Assembly (NCBI GenBank): GCA_034696485.1
Contig: JAQIWT010000407.1
Location: 1 to 21,009, forward strand
DNA from: Isohypsibius dastychi
Taxonomy: Eukaryota > Tardigrada > Eutardigrada > Parachela > Isohypsibiidae
Direction of reading: 5' to 3'
Length of the DNA stretch: 21,009 bases
Shown: piece by piece, positions 7,901 through 17,079 of the stretch
How positions within the stretch are numbered: position 1 is the stretch's first letter
Layout of the letters: each line of letters opens with the position of its first letter
Notes under the pieces: model-generated
The model's database searches: none
Told to the model about the DNA's origin: nothing
The model's input: the letters and a program-made list of their open reading frames with translations, nothing else
Position numbers and translations under genes: made by a program

Positions 7901-10565
7901 TTTGAAAAACCGCATCCGGCTTGATCCCTTGTTGGTGTCAATGAACATAACACTGCCGCTTGAGTAGACATACGGCATATGAAGTAGCTGGAGTACGGCT
8001 TCTTGAACTGAAAGGGACCGCATTCGGAGAAAAACAAGTCCAGTTTTGTATAATATTCGACGAGCAGCTTGGTTCGAGCCTTGACGTTCCATTGCTTCCT
8101 CAAGATCTTGCCGGAGTTGTTCCTTATCTATTGGTTCAGCCTTCGTAATATACGCAAATAAATACATCGCAAGACCAGTGGCGCCACGAATCTGAAAGAA
8201 AAATATTTTATCATATCAATTCGGGGGTCAAAAAATAGAAGCATTACCATCTGAATGTCCATATTCGCACCCCAAAGTAACAAAAGCAATTTGTTATAAG
8301 GGTTGATCAAATTTTCCTGTTGCGACCGACGAAGAACATAGAAATGACGCTTTGATCCTTTCGTTGTCAAATCAAGTAACAATGTCCTCGATGAAGACTT
8401 GAACGGCGCTCCAAATCTGCATTTCTTTTCGCCGTTTCGACGACAACATTTGGAACAGAAGTGACGTTGGAGGGTGTAGACCAAGTCATGTAAAGTTTTG
8501 TTTTCCTCTGGATCGGGCAACTCCACAGTAATGTATTTATCCAAAAAAGCCGGTAAAACGTCCAAATCTTGTTTGTTATCAGGATCCGGTGCATCTTGGA
8601 TCCAAAACAAACAGTGGTAATGTACGCTACCTCTCATTTGGAATTCAGATCGAATAAAATAATGCAGAACTTTGCCGATGGGTCTGATATTGTCGTCCAA
8701 GATGAATTCCAACATGGCACGAAACCTTTTTTCCACATGCTTGATAACAATAACTGGATTATTTCGCCATAACGTTTCTCGCTCTTCGTAAGACAACCTT
8801 GCTATAATATCAGGATCAGATGTTCCCAAAATTTCGTGGTACACGTCTGGCCATCCAATATCATTTGCAGAAAAGGTGATAAAAAAAGTTGGTTTGCCCC
8901 ACATCGCACAACGTGCGAGGACTTCTTGCAAAATTTTTTGCCAATACGGCTCAGTACCACGAACCTAAAAAAATAGTTTTTTGACAAACCATTGAGTAAA
9001 ACCATCGAATTTACCTGTTGTACATGGTTGAAATTGCTGCTCGACGAAATGTTGCACTTTTCGGCAAAATAATCTTCTTTTGACGGTTTTGCGTCATCAA
9101 TCATCCTTGTATAAACTTGAGACTGTGATCTGAGAGTCAAAATACTGGCTATACTGGCCATCATGAAAATCCAAGAAAAACATGTCCGAAAACGGGAATC
9201 CTGTTGAACAAGTCGAATTTGGGTATAATTTGCGAAGGATATCTTGGTACTCCGAGTTTCCGTAAAATCATTTGCTCCATCAGGGAAAAGATCCGGATGA
9301 GCAGCTGCTTCCCAAGATTTGACGTCGCAGATTTTCAGCGGCGGTCCATTTAGATGAAGATAATCAGCCGACCGATACGTAGTTTTAGTCGAATCTCCAC
9401 TTTCATAAGTAAGGTCATTCGGCGCAAAGGACATATGGTCGAAGCCATTTGGATCACTTGCTGAATCCTCATCGGGTTCCGGATATAAATAATGAAAGCG
9501 ATTCATATCGATATAAGTGTCATGATACAAATGATTGTGCCGATGTAGATAGGTCAACGCCGACAAAACCATCCGAACGCGTACCGGAAGACCTTTGCGG
9601 GTAAACGATTTATCCCGAAAAACAAGCAGTTGATTATCCGGAAGCGTTTCCACAAACTTGGAAACATCGTGCGGGAACTGAATGCAAAGGCCCTTCGAGC
9701 CCGTCTGACCGGCACCAGGAAGTCGAACAATCGTCTGGCATGCGCGATTTTTGGCAATTAATAATTTCTCGAAATTATTCAGCAACGATAACTGACCAGG
9801 TATTCGCGCACATTCGAGGTTGTTGGTTAGGGCAATCGGTGGAACTTGAAGTTTCAAGATATAAGTCCAGCAAAATCCGCATAGTACGAAAGATATCTCA
9901 TTTCCGGTCTCAGATATGTCAACTTCCGGTAATACACTCGACAAAATCTCCGTGTACAGTTCCAAGTTCGATCGAAGTTTTCGGCTTCGGATGGTGCGTT
10001 TGTTTCCCATTTTGGAACAGCATTGACAAAAAACAGTATCCAAATCCATTATCCTCGCTTTAAACCGTTGCACAGCTTTATGCAAGGCTTTATCATCTCG
10101 AAAATCATCCACGTCCACCATATACGTCTTCGGTTGACGAAATACAGATTTGGGACCTAAAAGGCAGCTATTATATAGCTGAACAGACACTATCTTAGCT
10201 ACTTATTTTGCGTACTCAATTGAGGAGTTGAAATGAAGGTTAGTAAACGTTTTCCCATTTGAAGAATAGCTTCCACATCAACTAAATTTCCAGTTGTCTC
10301 TATCGGAAAAAAAACAAATTCCTTTAAGGTAGTAATAGATCAGAAGATGAAAACTACCTTCTGGATAGCCGTAAAGTTCATGGGTTGTCTCGATCAATTT
10401 ATCAACAGCTGAAGACATTTGATGTTCACCCATCAAACCTCGTGTTCCGAGCAAATCTTGAATGTAATTACAAAGCTGAAGAATAGGTCCCACGTCTGGC
10501 TCACAATTCGAACTGGCCCCAAAGATATCCAAAATATCAAGATTAAGTTGATCAATAGAATCCAT
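4965..10565 (-). CDS. Helitron Rep-helicase (HUH endonuclease plus Pif1-like helicase)
   Basis: Ten exons: 10565-10358, 10299-10216, 10156-9015, 8964-8248, 8191-7104, 7045-6957, 6896-6002, 5949-5625, 5556-5085, 5023-4965. The introns are 50-68 bp and every junction phase agrees, giving 1692 aa without a break. The Met is MDSIDQLN. A CQCC...CGFC zinc-like region and a Helitron-type N domain (residues about 130-330) precede the Rep domain. The HUH motif is RGSVHYHCLFW (His 593 and 595) and the tyrosine motif is MYLFAYITK (Tyr 727 and 731, YxxxY). Helicase: Walker A GGAGSGKS (about 1076-1083, split by an intron), VIDEISMM (Asp-Glu 1170-1171), LLGDFYQLPPV and TSLSRV near the end. Residues about 1517-1692 form an unusual acidic tail containing two copies of a 27-aa repeat. 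The last exon is supported by a strong GTGAGA donor and an ACAG acceptor; otherwise the frame stops at 5074. All catalytic motifs look intact, so the element may be active or recently so. Confidence 0.88.
5169..5330 (-). repeat. 81-bp tandem repeat in the Helitron C-terminal tail
   Basis: Two adjacent 81-bp copies (5169-5249 and 5250-5330), roughly 88% identical by eye, encode the 27-aa units beginning EQS(F/H)EP and containing LENWNGTYDD. The length keeps frame. Confidence 0.85.
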
Positions 10566-11158
10566 CTTAGAGGAAAAGTTGAGGAAGAAGAGAGGATACG
10601 AAGAATTAACGGAGAGTTGCAAATGATATCAAAACCACAACAAATGTCAAAAGAACTGGTAACAACGTTGACTTGACGTTCCCTTGTCCTCACTTCTCCT
10701 CTCTCTCTCTCCCCCCCCCCCCCAAACTCAAGGTTAAGCGTTACAGCGTTCCAGCGCTTGGCATAAACATAGGGAAATGTACACATGCCCCCTAACCCCT
10801 AAACTTCCCTAACGCTTTGCAGTGTCGTTTTCCATGCGTTCCATTTTCAATTTCCGAAAGGCACGACTTCGCACAGGTCTGATTGTATGAGCTTTTCACT
10901 GTGTTTCGGATCAGCTGCATTGAAAACAATATGCTGTTTTTAATAAAATATACGGGTTCACATACTGGTCAGAATTTTAAAATCAAGTATGGAAAAAACA
11001 GACATATCCGGGTCAGAATTTTAAAATCAAGTATGGAAAAAACAGACATATCCGGAAAAGAGATAAAAATCGGTACTCGAACAAATAAGAAAGCTCAAAA
11101 CAATCCGGAAAAATGACAGATAAAAAATCAAAAACAATCAAGGCAGGCCAATCTGAGC
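10566..11158. other. Helitron 5' flank and spacer to the ELAV-like gene
   Basis: From right to left on the minus strand this is the presumed promoter of the Helitron gene. It holds (CT)n at about 10699-10710 followed by C13 (10711-10723), a C-rich stretch with CCCCCTAACCCCTAAA (10786-10801), and a 44-bp tandem duplication (10967-11054). Open frames here (for example 10883-11116) run through the duplication and look non-coding. Confidence 0.5.
10967..11054. repeat. Perfect 44-bp tandem duplication
   Basis: Copies 10967-11010 and 11011-11054 are identical, each starting GGTCAGAATTTTAAAATC and ending GACATATCCG. The perfect match implies recent origin or an assembly artefact. Confidence 0.9.
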
Positions 11159-12385
11159 TTATAGTTGAAACGAAACATGGATCCTCGTTCCTGCTTGGAG
11201 GCTACCAGAAAGGTTGGAGACAGCTTCTAAAGCCTAAAGAATATTTAAAGCTTAAGAAAATTCACGTCCATACAATAAGAAATAAAGTGATTACCTCATT
11301 CTTGTTTCTCATGCTGACAAAACCCCAACCTCCTCCATTTCTTTTGCCGGGACTCATGATCTGGAAATAGAAAGTTCAGGAACAAGTTTTAAGACGATTT
11401 TGCTGCTTACCGTAACGTTTACTACTTCGCCATGCTGTGTGAACAATTGCCGGATATATCCACGGTTCATTTCCTGGCACAGGTTTCCAATATACAGCGA
11501 CCACACATTTGGTTGAATGGAATTGGAAATCACCGGGAGTGAAGCTGAACCGGTGACTCTGCTCCGCCTTGTGAACGCTGCGGTCATGGATCCTGGACTT
11601 TGGTGCTGATCAATCCAGAATTTTGCCTGTGTTGCAGCAGTGGCCGTCCAAAACTGTACGAATCCTCGTTGACCAAGGGAATCTAGCAAAGAAAAACAAA
11701 GTTGATCCTTACTGATGATGAGAGATAACGCAGAAAAGATACCTTGTGATACAAGCAGTTTGACCTTTGCGACATTTCCGAATTTTTCGAAGTGTTCTTT
11801 GAATTTCGAAAAGGAATACACTAATGGAATCCTGTAATTAAACAGATCACAGTTTTTGAACATTTTTGCTAAAATAACAAGACGCACCTGGAAATGTAAA
11901 GTGTACTCCGGGTAAGAAACTCTTGACCTACTGGCGTCAATGCCCATTTGACAGTCAATATCTTGCTGGCGTACATCTTGCCGTCCATGGAAATGATAGC
12001 TTGACGAGCGTTGGTTTCAGTCTGAAAGGTCACAAAGGCAAATCCGCAAGGTTCTCCTAGAACATGGAGAACTTAGTACAAGAATAATGAAACAAACGAT
12101 AAGATGGAAGTAAAACGATTTCACAAAGTAGATATAAAAAGACCATTACAATTTACCTGAAGGACGTTTGACGATTTTGCAATCTGTAACTGGACCAAAC
12201 TGTGAACAAAATTCCAGAAGTCCGGATTCTGTAACGGAATTAGCCACGTAATTGAGGAGAAGCTTGCATCCCGCATCTTGTCTGAAGTTGTGGAATGCGA
12301 AGGGCAGTTCATAGGAGAATTCCTCGAAAGTTGTTGTCTTCAGGTAACGGCCAGTTTGATCACGGCGATATTGACACGGATTCAT
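11159..12385 (-). CDS. ELAV/Hu-like RNA-binding protein with three RRMs
   Basis: Six exons: 12385-12157, 12056-11888, 11831-11743, 11682-11411, 11360-11295, 11233-11159. All phases agree and the product is 299 aa. RRM1 (about 40-125) has KLLLNYV as RNP2 and CGFAFVTF as RNP1; this resembles the LIVNYL start of Hu-family RRM1. RRM2 (about 133-200) follows almost directly: STLYISRIP and QRGFVQFW. After a short linker comes RRM3 (about 225-298): WSLYIGNLCQEM, then GWGFVSMRN and HVSFQL at the very end. RRM1-RRM2-linker-RRM3 and the RRM3 ending are the ELAV layout; such proteins bind AU-rich mRNA and influence stability or splicing. The motifs are diverged, so it may be a fast-evolving paralogue. 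The ATG lies one codon behind TCGTCTTTTCAG, consistent with either a 5' UTR intron or spliced-leader addition; a good GTAAGTACC donor at about 12459 supports the former. Confidence 0.7.
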
Positions 12386-12922
12386 TTCCTGAAAAGACGA
12401 TACAATATCAAAATGGCGTAATGAACAAGGATCACGAGAAAGGAAGTGAAGGTACTTACGAAGTTGTAGAAGCCAACAAGGTATCCTTTGACAAGTCTGA
12501 ACAGTACAGGACTAAAGGTCACAGCTTGCAAAGCAGATCAGCGAAAGGTCACAGAGGAAAAGATACGAAATATGCAATTCCAAATACAAGTGAAAGCGAC
12601 TACAACCTTTCATCGAGCCTTTTCTCGCTTTTTAAAGTCCGTCGATCACGAATTGACTTGGCGTATGGGCAAAAACCCCGCCCCTAACCCAGCCTCCAAG
12701 TACTCCCAGCCTGAGTACTGTTACCCTAATGTGATGCTGGTGAATTTGGAACCATTTCTGATTACAACAGCACGCCGCAGGTAGTGGAAAATTCCGCAAC
12801 CTACTGGTCAGAACAGGTCAACTACACCGGAAAACAATCGTACCCTGGATGGCCTTACTCCGAATTACGATGGAAGAAGTTCATAATTTTCATATATCTT
12901 TAATACTGTTTCAATCAAAAAA
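12386..12922. other. Upstream region of ELAV-like gene and 3' flank of SUMO gene
   Basis: On the minus strand it contains a possible non-coding first exon ending at GTAAGTACC (donor near 12459). On the + strand AAAGGTCACAG occurs twice (12514-12524 and 12544-12554), matching extended nuclear-receptor half-sites. CCCCGCCCC (about 12676-12684) matches an Sp/KLF box. The + strand frames at 12295-12687 and 12488-12784 have no domain and I regard them as chance. Confidence 0.4.
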
Positions 12923-13326
12923 TTAAAAAAAAATGCCACCGGTTTGTTCCTCATAAGCATCGATCGTGTCTCCATCTTCCATTGCCAAACTTTCTGCGGT
13001 ATCGTTATCGTGAATTCGTTTCCCTACAGTTGTAATTTTAGTTCCTAAATCATCACAGAAAAACATGAAATAAATTACCGTCAAAAACGAAACGGAAAAT
13101 TCGGTTTTGAAAACCGATGGTTTCAAGGGCAACGACCTTGACCTTAATCATAGCTGTGGTCGTCTTGATACGGAGAGAGATTTCACTTCCGTCTTGCCAA
13201 AGGATACTGTAACGGTTAAAAATTTGTGGTCAAATTATTTCTTTTATAGACAACCTTATTAACAACTTTTACTCACGTTACGTTAATCCTCGTTAAATCG
13301 ACTACGGAAGTACTGTTTATGGACAT
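12923..13326 (-). CDS. SUMO (small ubiquitin-like modifier) precursor
   Basis: Three exons: 13326-13277, 13206-13079, 13023-12923, with introns of 70 and 55 bp, encoding 92 aa. For the last intron I use the acceptor ACTGTAG at 13024 rather than the nearer GATTTAG. This gives FVFDGKRIHDNDT, which aligns without a gap to the SUMO FxFDGxxIxxxDT segment. The beta-grasp fold spans about 13-88; MEDGDTIDAYEEQTGG is a textbook SUMO C-terminal region. The diglycine is followed by IFF, so a SUMO protease must trim three residues before conjugation to target lysines through E1/Ubc9. The helix region (KVKVVALETIGFQ) is atypical, so this could be a diverged paralogue instead of the main SUMO. No N-terminal PsiKxE chain site is obvious. 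It lies 144 bp downstream of the gene at 13471-14099 on the same strand, with no AATAAA between them. Confidence 0.88.
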
Positions 13327-13470
13327 AATTGCGGAACGGAAAATAGGATTTTGTGTTTGAACACAATACAGGAAATTTTCGCAATAACCAGCAAGATTTG
13401 TTATACATAGAACTTCGAGAAGATGGCTGAGTAGTAAGCAGTAATAAGCAGTAACTCTACAGCGAAGCTA

Positions 13471-14099
13471 CTAATAAACCATGTTTGGGTTCAGGCGAAA
13501 GTAACCGAGAATGCTGAAAGAAAAGTATAATTTTCAGAAAATTCTACTTTTTATATGATTTGATAAATTTACCTGGTAATGGCTTGACGGTTCCAAGTCT
13601 CTTGATACAGATTGTCAACAATATTTTCCACCAAAAAATCCGGAGATCGATAGCTCAAGGACCCAGATACAAATGGTGGTGCAAGAAGTTCCAGTAGATT
13701 GCCGACGTTCGGGGGAGCATTCAAATGAACAACCTGATTGGATCCTCTCAATATAAATGTAATATCACCAGACAATCGGAAATAGACGGAGACGTTACTG
13801 AAAGAAATCGTACGAAGCATCGTTCCAGCCTGCAGGCAGAAATTAGCAAGGCTATTAATATCCAGATCAATATCTCGAAAAGATAATTCCGTTAACGTAT
13901 GTCGAATAGGTTGTATCCGATAGAAGAAGTCCTGAGAAATGATCCGATTATCCGGTGCAGGTCCAATAATAGTTATCGCTCTGCAAGGGATTAATTGCTG
14001 AGTCAAAATAACACAGTTCCAATAAGAGCGCGGAAGTTCGCCAGGAAACACATCATCCCAATCAAGAATTGGCATTTCCAAATAAACAGTTAAAGCCAT
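13471..14099 (-). CDS. Uncharacterised protein, possibly of an F-box-associated or leucine-rich type
   Basis: Two exons: 14099-13573 and 13513-13471 (stop TAG), joined in phase 2 across a 59-bp intron (ATTTAC donor complement, TTTCTTTCAG acceptor), 189 aa ending NPNMVY. I do not recognise the family. The middle (about 65-125) has leucine-rich stretches such as LTELSFRDIDLDINSL and MLRTISFSNVSVYF. These recall the repeat part of nematode F-box proteins, but no F-box is visible at the N-terminus (MALTVYLEMPILDWDD). No signal peptide or membrane segment is seen. Its start faces the RPA1-like gene across a 317-bp promoter, and SUMO follows 144 bp downstream, so it could be the first gene of a two-gene operon (inference). 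Confidence 0.6.
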
Positions 14100-14416
14100 G
14101 GTTTTCTAACAAAGAATTATCATGGCTTCACTGAAAATAACCAAAACATTCCACTTGATGATGTTGAAATCGTGGAACTACGTAAGAGAATGGTTTTGGC
14201 CAATCAACGGTTGTAAATATGTTTACAACCAATCAGACACATATTTCAAAACAGTTTAATTTCATTGGTGCTTTCTATCTACCAATCAGAATGCACCTAA
14301 CCGATCTTGTACAGGGAGCAAAAGACCCAAATCTTGAGCATTTTAGTTCCTCTTCTTGAATTTTGGTTCTCTTGCTTTCTTGAGAGTTTCCTTCTTTCGT
14401 CTTGTTTTCGAACGAA
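14100..14416. promoter_or_regulatory. Divergent promoter with CCAAT boxes and a forkhead-type palindrome
   Basis: CCAAT boxes occur at 14200-14204, 14229-14233, 14264-14268 (as ATTGG) and 14283-14287. Between the first two lies a perfect 22-bp palindrome at 14209-14230, arms GGTTGTAAA and TTTACAACC around TATG, which contains two opposed forkhead cores (GTAAA/TTTAC). CCAAT clusters are bound by NF-Y and are typical of divergent and cell-cycle promoters. The open frames here (14275-14544 minus, 14307-14504 plus) overlap the RPA1-like first exon in other frames and are ignored. Confidence 0.5.
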
Positions 14417-16030
14417 ATGTCTTCCTCCGAGTCACGTCCATCTGGATCACGATCATCGGGCAAAACCACTGGGCGCACAATGGTCAACGATTTTGTGCAG
14501 GTAAATTGTGAAAATATCATTTTATTTAAACCAGCATTTATCACTTGAATAATTTAAGGACAAGTTGGAAGCAAACCAGCGCCGAAAATCCATCACAGAA
14601 ATCAGACTGCTGAAACGGACGGATAACGCAGCTGTAATGATTGTTCGTCTGATCTGTATGACAATTGGAACCAGGAAGGAAGCCGGAAGTGAACTTGTTC
14701 TGCAAGATGAAAGCGGTGTTATCACGATTGTGTGCGATCAGAAGTGGACCCAAGTTATCAAACATCTTCAGCCAGGCTCTTTCTACAAGTGCTCCAAATT
14801 CATCGTTAAAGCCGGTTCCCAGAACGTTTTCCTTGCATATGGACCGGAAACTGAAATCGCTCTGTTTGATTTGCCTCCCAATATTCAAGAAGTATTTACG
14901 GGACAGCCATTGTGGACCAGAATTTCCGGAGTTACCACCGAAAGCACGAAGTCATTGATTTATCCGAATATTTGTGGAAGAATTATGTCCATCTCGCCGA
15001 ACAGCAGAACTATTGAATATAATGGAAAACAAGCAAAAGTGAGTTCCCATTCTCGACCTCTGATTTTTGTATTTTTCATGAGCATTATTATTTGGCATTA
15101 TCTATAATCATTGTGGTTTTTCAGGTGCGAGAGGTCACGATTAAAGACGAAAGCGGGGAAATTTCCGTGTCCCTGTTCAACGCCCAAGCGGACATTGTAC
15201 CCCAGCCAGGTCACGTTATTGGAATCCTGAACGGTCAAGTCAAGAAGTACGGGAAATTGTCAGTCAGCGCCTTTTTGCTATGGAATGATCATTACGACAT
15301 GCCAATGCTGAAGAAACTCGGCGAAGACAAAGATACAGCAATCCAAGCTCGAGGACCCCAGGTCAACCAGAAAGTCTTCAATACAGTCCAACTGCAAGAT
15401 ATCAAAGAATTGAAGGACACGACCATCGGTGGAGGTTACCATGTCCAATTTGAGGCATCACTCTATCGCTTCCTCAACTTGGATTCCGCGTTTTATTTCG
15501 GCTGCAAGAAACCACAATGCGGAAAACGTCTCAAGGATGGAGCCAAAGGAATGCTGTGTTCATGTGGAGCCAAATATGCGTCGAAGGATTATTCAAAGAA
15601 CGAGCTGAAGAAGTTTATCTTTAAGGCGACGCTAGCTTCCGGTGACAGCCGACAAGATGTTGGAATATGGGAGAACGCCATGAATGCTGCTTTGATCGCA
15701 TCTCGTCAGCCAGATAATTTGGACATCTTTAAACAAGGACCAGATGCTGATAGAACCCTCTTTGACGTCGTTTCTCCGCTTGTTGACATGGATTTTAGCT
15801 TCAAAGCGGTAGTACGACGAAATGGAGAATATGTTAACGTGGACATTCTTGAAATGAACCCGGTGATGGACGACTTAACGGTAAATGATTTCGTTACATT
15901 ACACTTTGTTCGGAGAATAATTTTGTTTTATTTTTAGGATTCTGGTTTCCTCGGGACTCCGGCGAAACGAAAGCATGATGAATTGGGTCTTTCCGATGAC
16001 GAGGAGCAAGTCAAGTTTCCGCGAAAGTAG
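14417..16030 (+). CDS. Short RPA1-like single-stranded DNA-binding protein
   Basis: Four exons: 14417-14500, 14559-15038, 15125-15880, 15938-16030. All junctions are phase 0, with introns of 57-86 bp and a 470-aa product. It shows the OB-fold series DBD-A (about 38-140, with ELVLQDESGVITIVC), DBD-B (about 160-265, with REVTIKDESGEISVSLF) and DBD-C (about 275-440). DBD-C has a zinc site, Cys 315, 320, 333 and 335: CX4CX12CXC, not the usual CX4CX13CX2C. RPA1 is the large subunit of replication protein A, which coats ssDNA in replication and repair. The usual N-terminal OB fold (70N, protein docking) is absent: only a Ser-rich 28-aa leader precedes DBD-A. That explains the length of 470 against about 600-650. 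A charged tail with AKRKHDELGLSDDEE, probably a nuclear signal, is added. The start ATG begins MSSSESRP. It may be a paralogue of the normal RPA1. A nuclease gene follows after 51 bp. Confidence 0.85.
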
Positions 16031-16081
16031 AACGTTTTTTGTCTGGCTGGTCACTTTTTTTAACAAAGGTTTTATAGAGAA

Positions 16082-16844
16082 ATGTTTTCGTTAACTCTCT
16101 TGGTGGATTTTCGTGAACTCACACACAAGAAGTATTGTTAATTTCAACCCTGTTTTTTCGTTTCTTATCTCACTCTTTTCCAGTGCTTATTTTCCGGGAG
16201 TGATGAAGAATTTTATGGCAGAACGTCGAATTGAGATAAAGTCCATGCGACTGAAATTCGGTGATTACATTTGGGGTCTTCAAACATCAAGTTGGTTAAA
16301 AATCAAAGTAGAGATTCTGTATTGAGTAATATAGCATTACAGATGGAGAATACATGATTTTGGATCATATCTATGAGCGAAAAACCATATATGACCTTGA
16401 AAGCTCCTTTGAAAATGGAAGATTACGTCGCCAGTTGGTAACGTGATTATTAAGATATTTTTCGACATAAGAATAAATCTTGACGTTGTAGGATTCCATG
16501 AACACGCTATCTCACATGAACCGGTTTCTTGTCGTTGATCTTTCCTGTCAAAAATTCAACATCTTGACGGAAAAACGGGTCGACAAATTGGTCAAGGCTG
16601 CTCAACAACTTTGTGACGAAAAACATATCCAGTTGCGCGTTTTCAAGAATACGGCAGCATTTTTGGGGTTTTTTTCGGACCGTTACGTTCAATTATGTCA
16701 CGAGTTAGAGGTATTTATTCGGCAATATTTTCTCAGCATATTGACTATTATCATATTTGATTTTAGACCTCAGTCATAAAAACTGATGACGGAAGTCCAC
16801 GTCCAACCGGAAACTATTTGTGGATCCGTAATTTACCAAAATGA
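16082..16844 (+). CDS. Minimal MUS81/XPF-type (ERCC4-domain) endonuclease
   Basis: Five exons: 16082-16131, 16184-16290, 16343-16437, 16492-16710, 16767-16844. The introns are 52, 52, 54 and 56 bp, phases agree throughout, and the product is 182 aa. It starts MFSLTLLVDFRE, giving the VDxRE metal-binding motif at 8-12. It continues with LKFGDYIWGLQ (GD at 43-44), MILDHIYERKTIYDL (ERKxxxD, 64-70) and then GRLRRQL and MNRFLVVDL. The order VDxRE, GDY.W, LDHIxERKxxxDL is that of MUS81, which cuts branched DNA at stalled forks together with EME1. The protein ends after the nuclease domain; the tandem helix-hairpin-helix needed for DNA and partner binding is missing, as is the MUS81 N-terminus. The second donor (GTTGGT at 16291) is weak, and a stronger-looking GTGATT at 16261 would destroy the GDY motif. 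It lies 51 bp behind the RPA1-like stop, and the ATG follows GGTTTTATAG by four bases, as in a trans-spliced downstream operon gene. Confidence 0.75.
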
Positions 16845-17079
16845 ACTGAGATTCTGGACTCCGGACAATTTAAATGCATTTTGTATTCGAAATCAATTTA
16901 ATAATTGCTTTTCCATAATCATCTTTACTAGGAATCATGTTACCAAGTAGACGTTGCAATGGTATCATGGCAAGTAAGGGGTTCAAGGGGTTCAAGGGGC
17001 ACAGTATTCGTTGAAGATACGTCACCATTTATTTCTTTTGTGCGTTTTCTTTTTCATCACTTTTGTGCGAATCATTAAA
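16845..17079. other. Spacer with short GGGGTTCAA repeats
   Basis: This 235-bp gap lies between the nuclease and coiled-coil genes. Near 16978-17000 the unit GGGGTTCAA is repeated twice, followed by GGGG. No poly(A) hexamer or other feature was recognised. Confidence 0.4.

Larger units (their letters stand above)
4319..10723 (-). mobile_element. Autonomous Helitron (rolling-circle transposon), ends not resolved
   Basis: The coding core is 4965-10565 on the minus strand. The outer limits given are only a guess: they reach from the foldback on the left to the (CT)n-C13 tract on the right, and both sides carry a C13 run. I could not find a convincing minus-strand 3' hairpin plus CTRR, nor a 5' TC start between A and T. 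Helitrons replicate by an HUH endonuclease nick and helicase-driven strand displacement and often carry host genes. Confidence 0.7.

Noticed and set aside
10786-10815. CCCCCTAACCCCTAAA as telomere-like repeat
   Set aside because: It is too short and irregular, and nothing else suggests an interstitial telomere.
12295-12784. Plus-strand frames of 130 and 98 codons
   Set aside because: They overlap the ELAV-like exon and its upstream region, with no motif and no sensible splice sites.
16113-16325. A 70-aa open frame as a separate small gene
   Set aside because: Its second half is exon two of the nuclease and the start lies in the preceding intron.
17011-17079. Upstream in-frame ATG giving a hydrophobic leader on the coiled-coil protein
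   Set aside because: The leader would precede a basic nuclear-looking protein and coincides with a T-rich pre-exon region; the ATG at 17080 is more natural.
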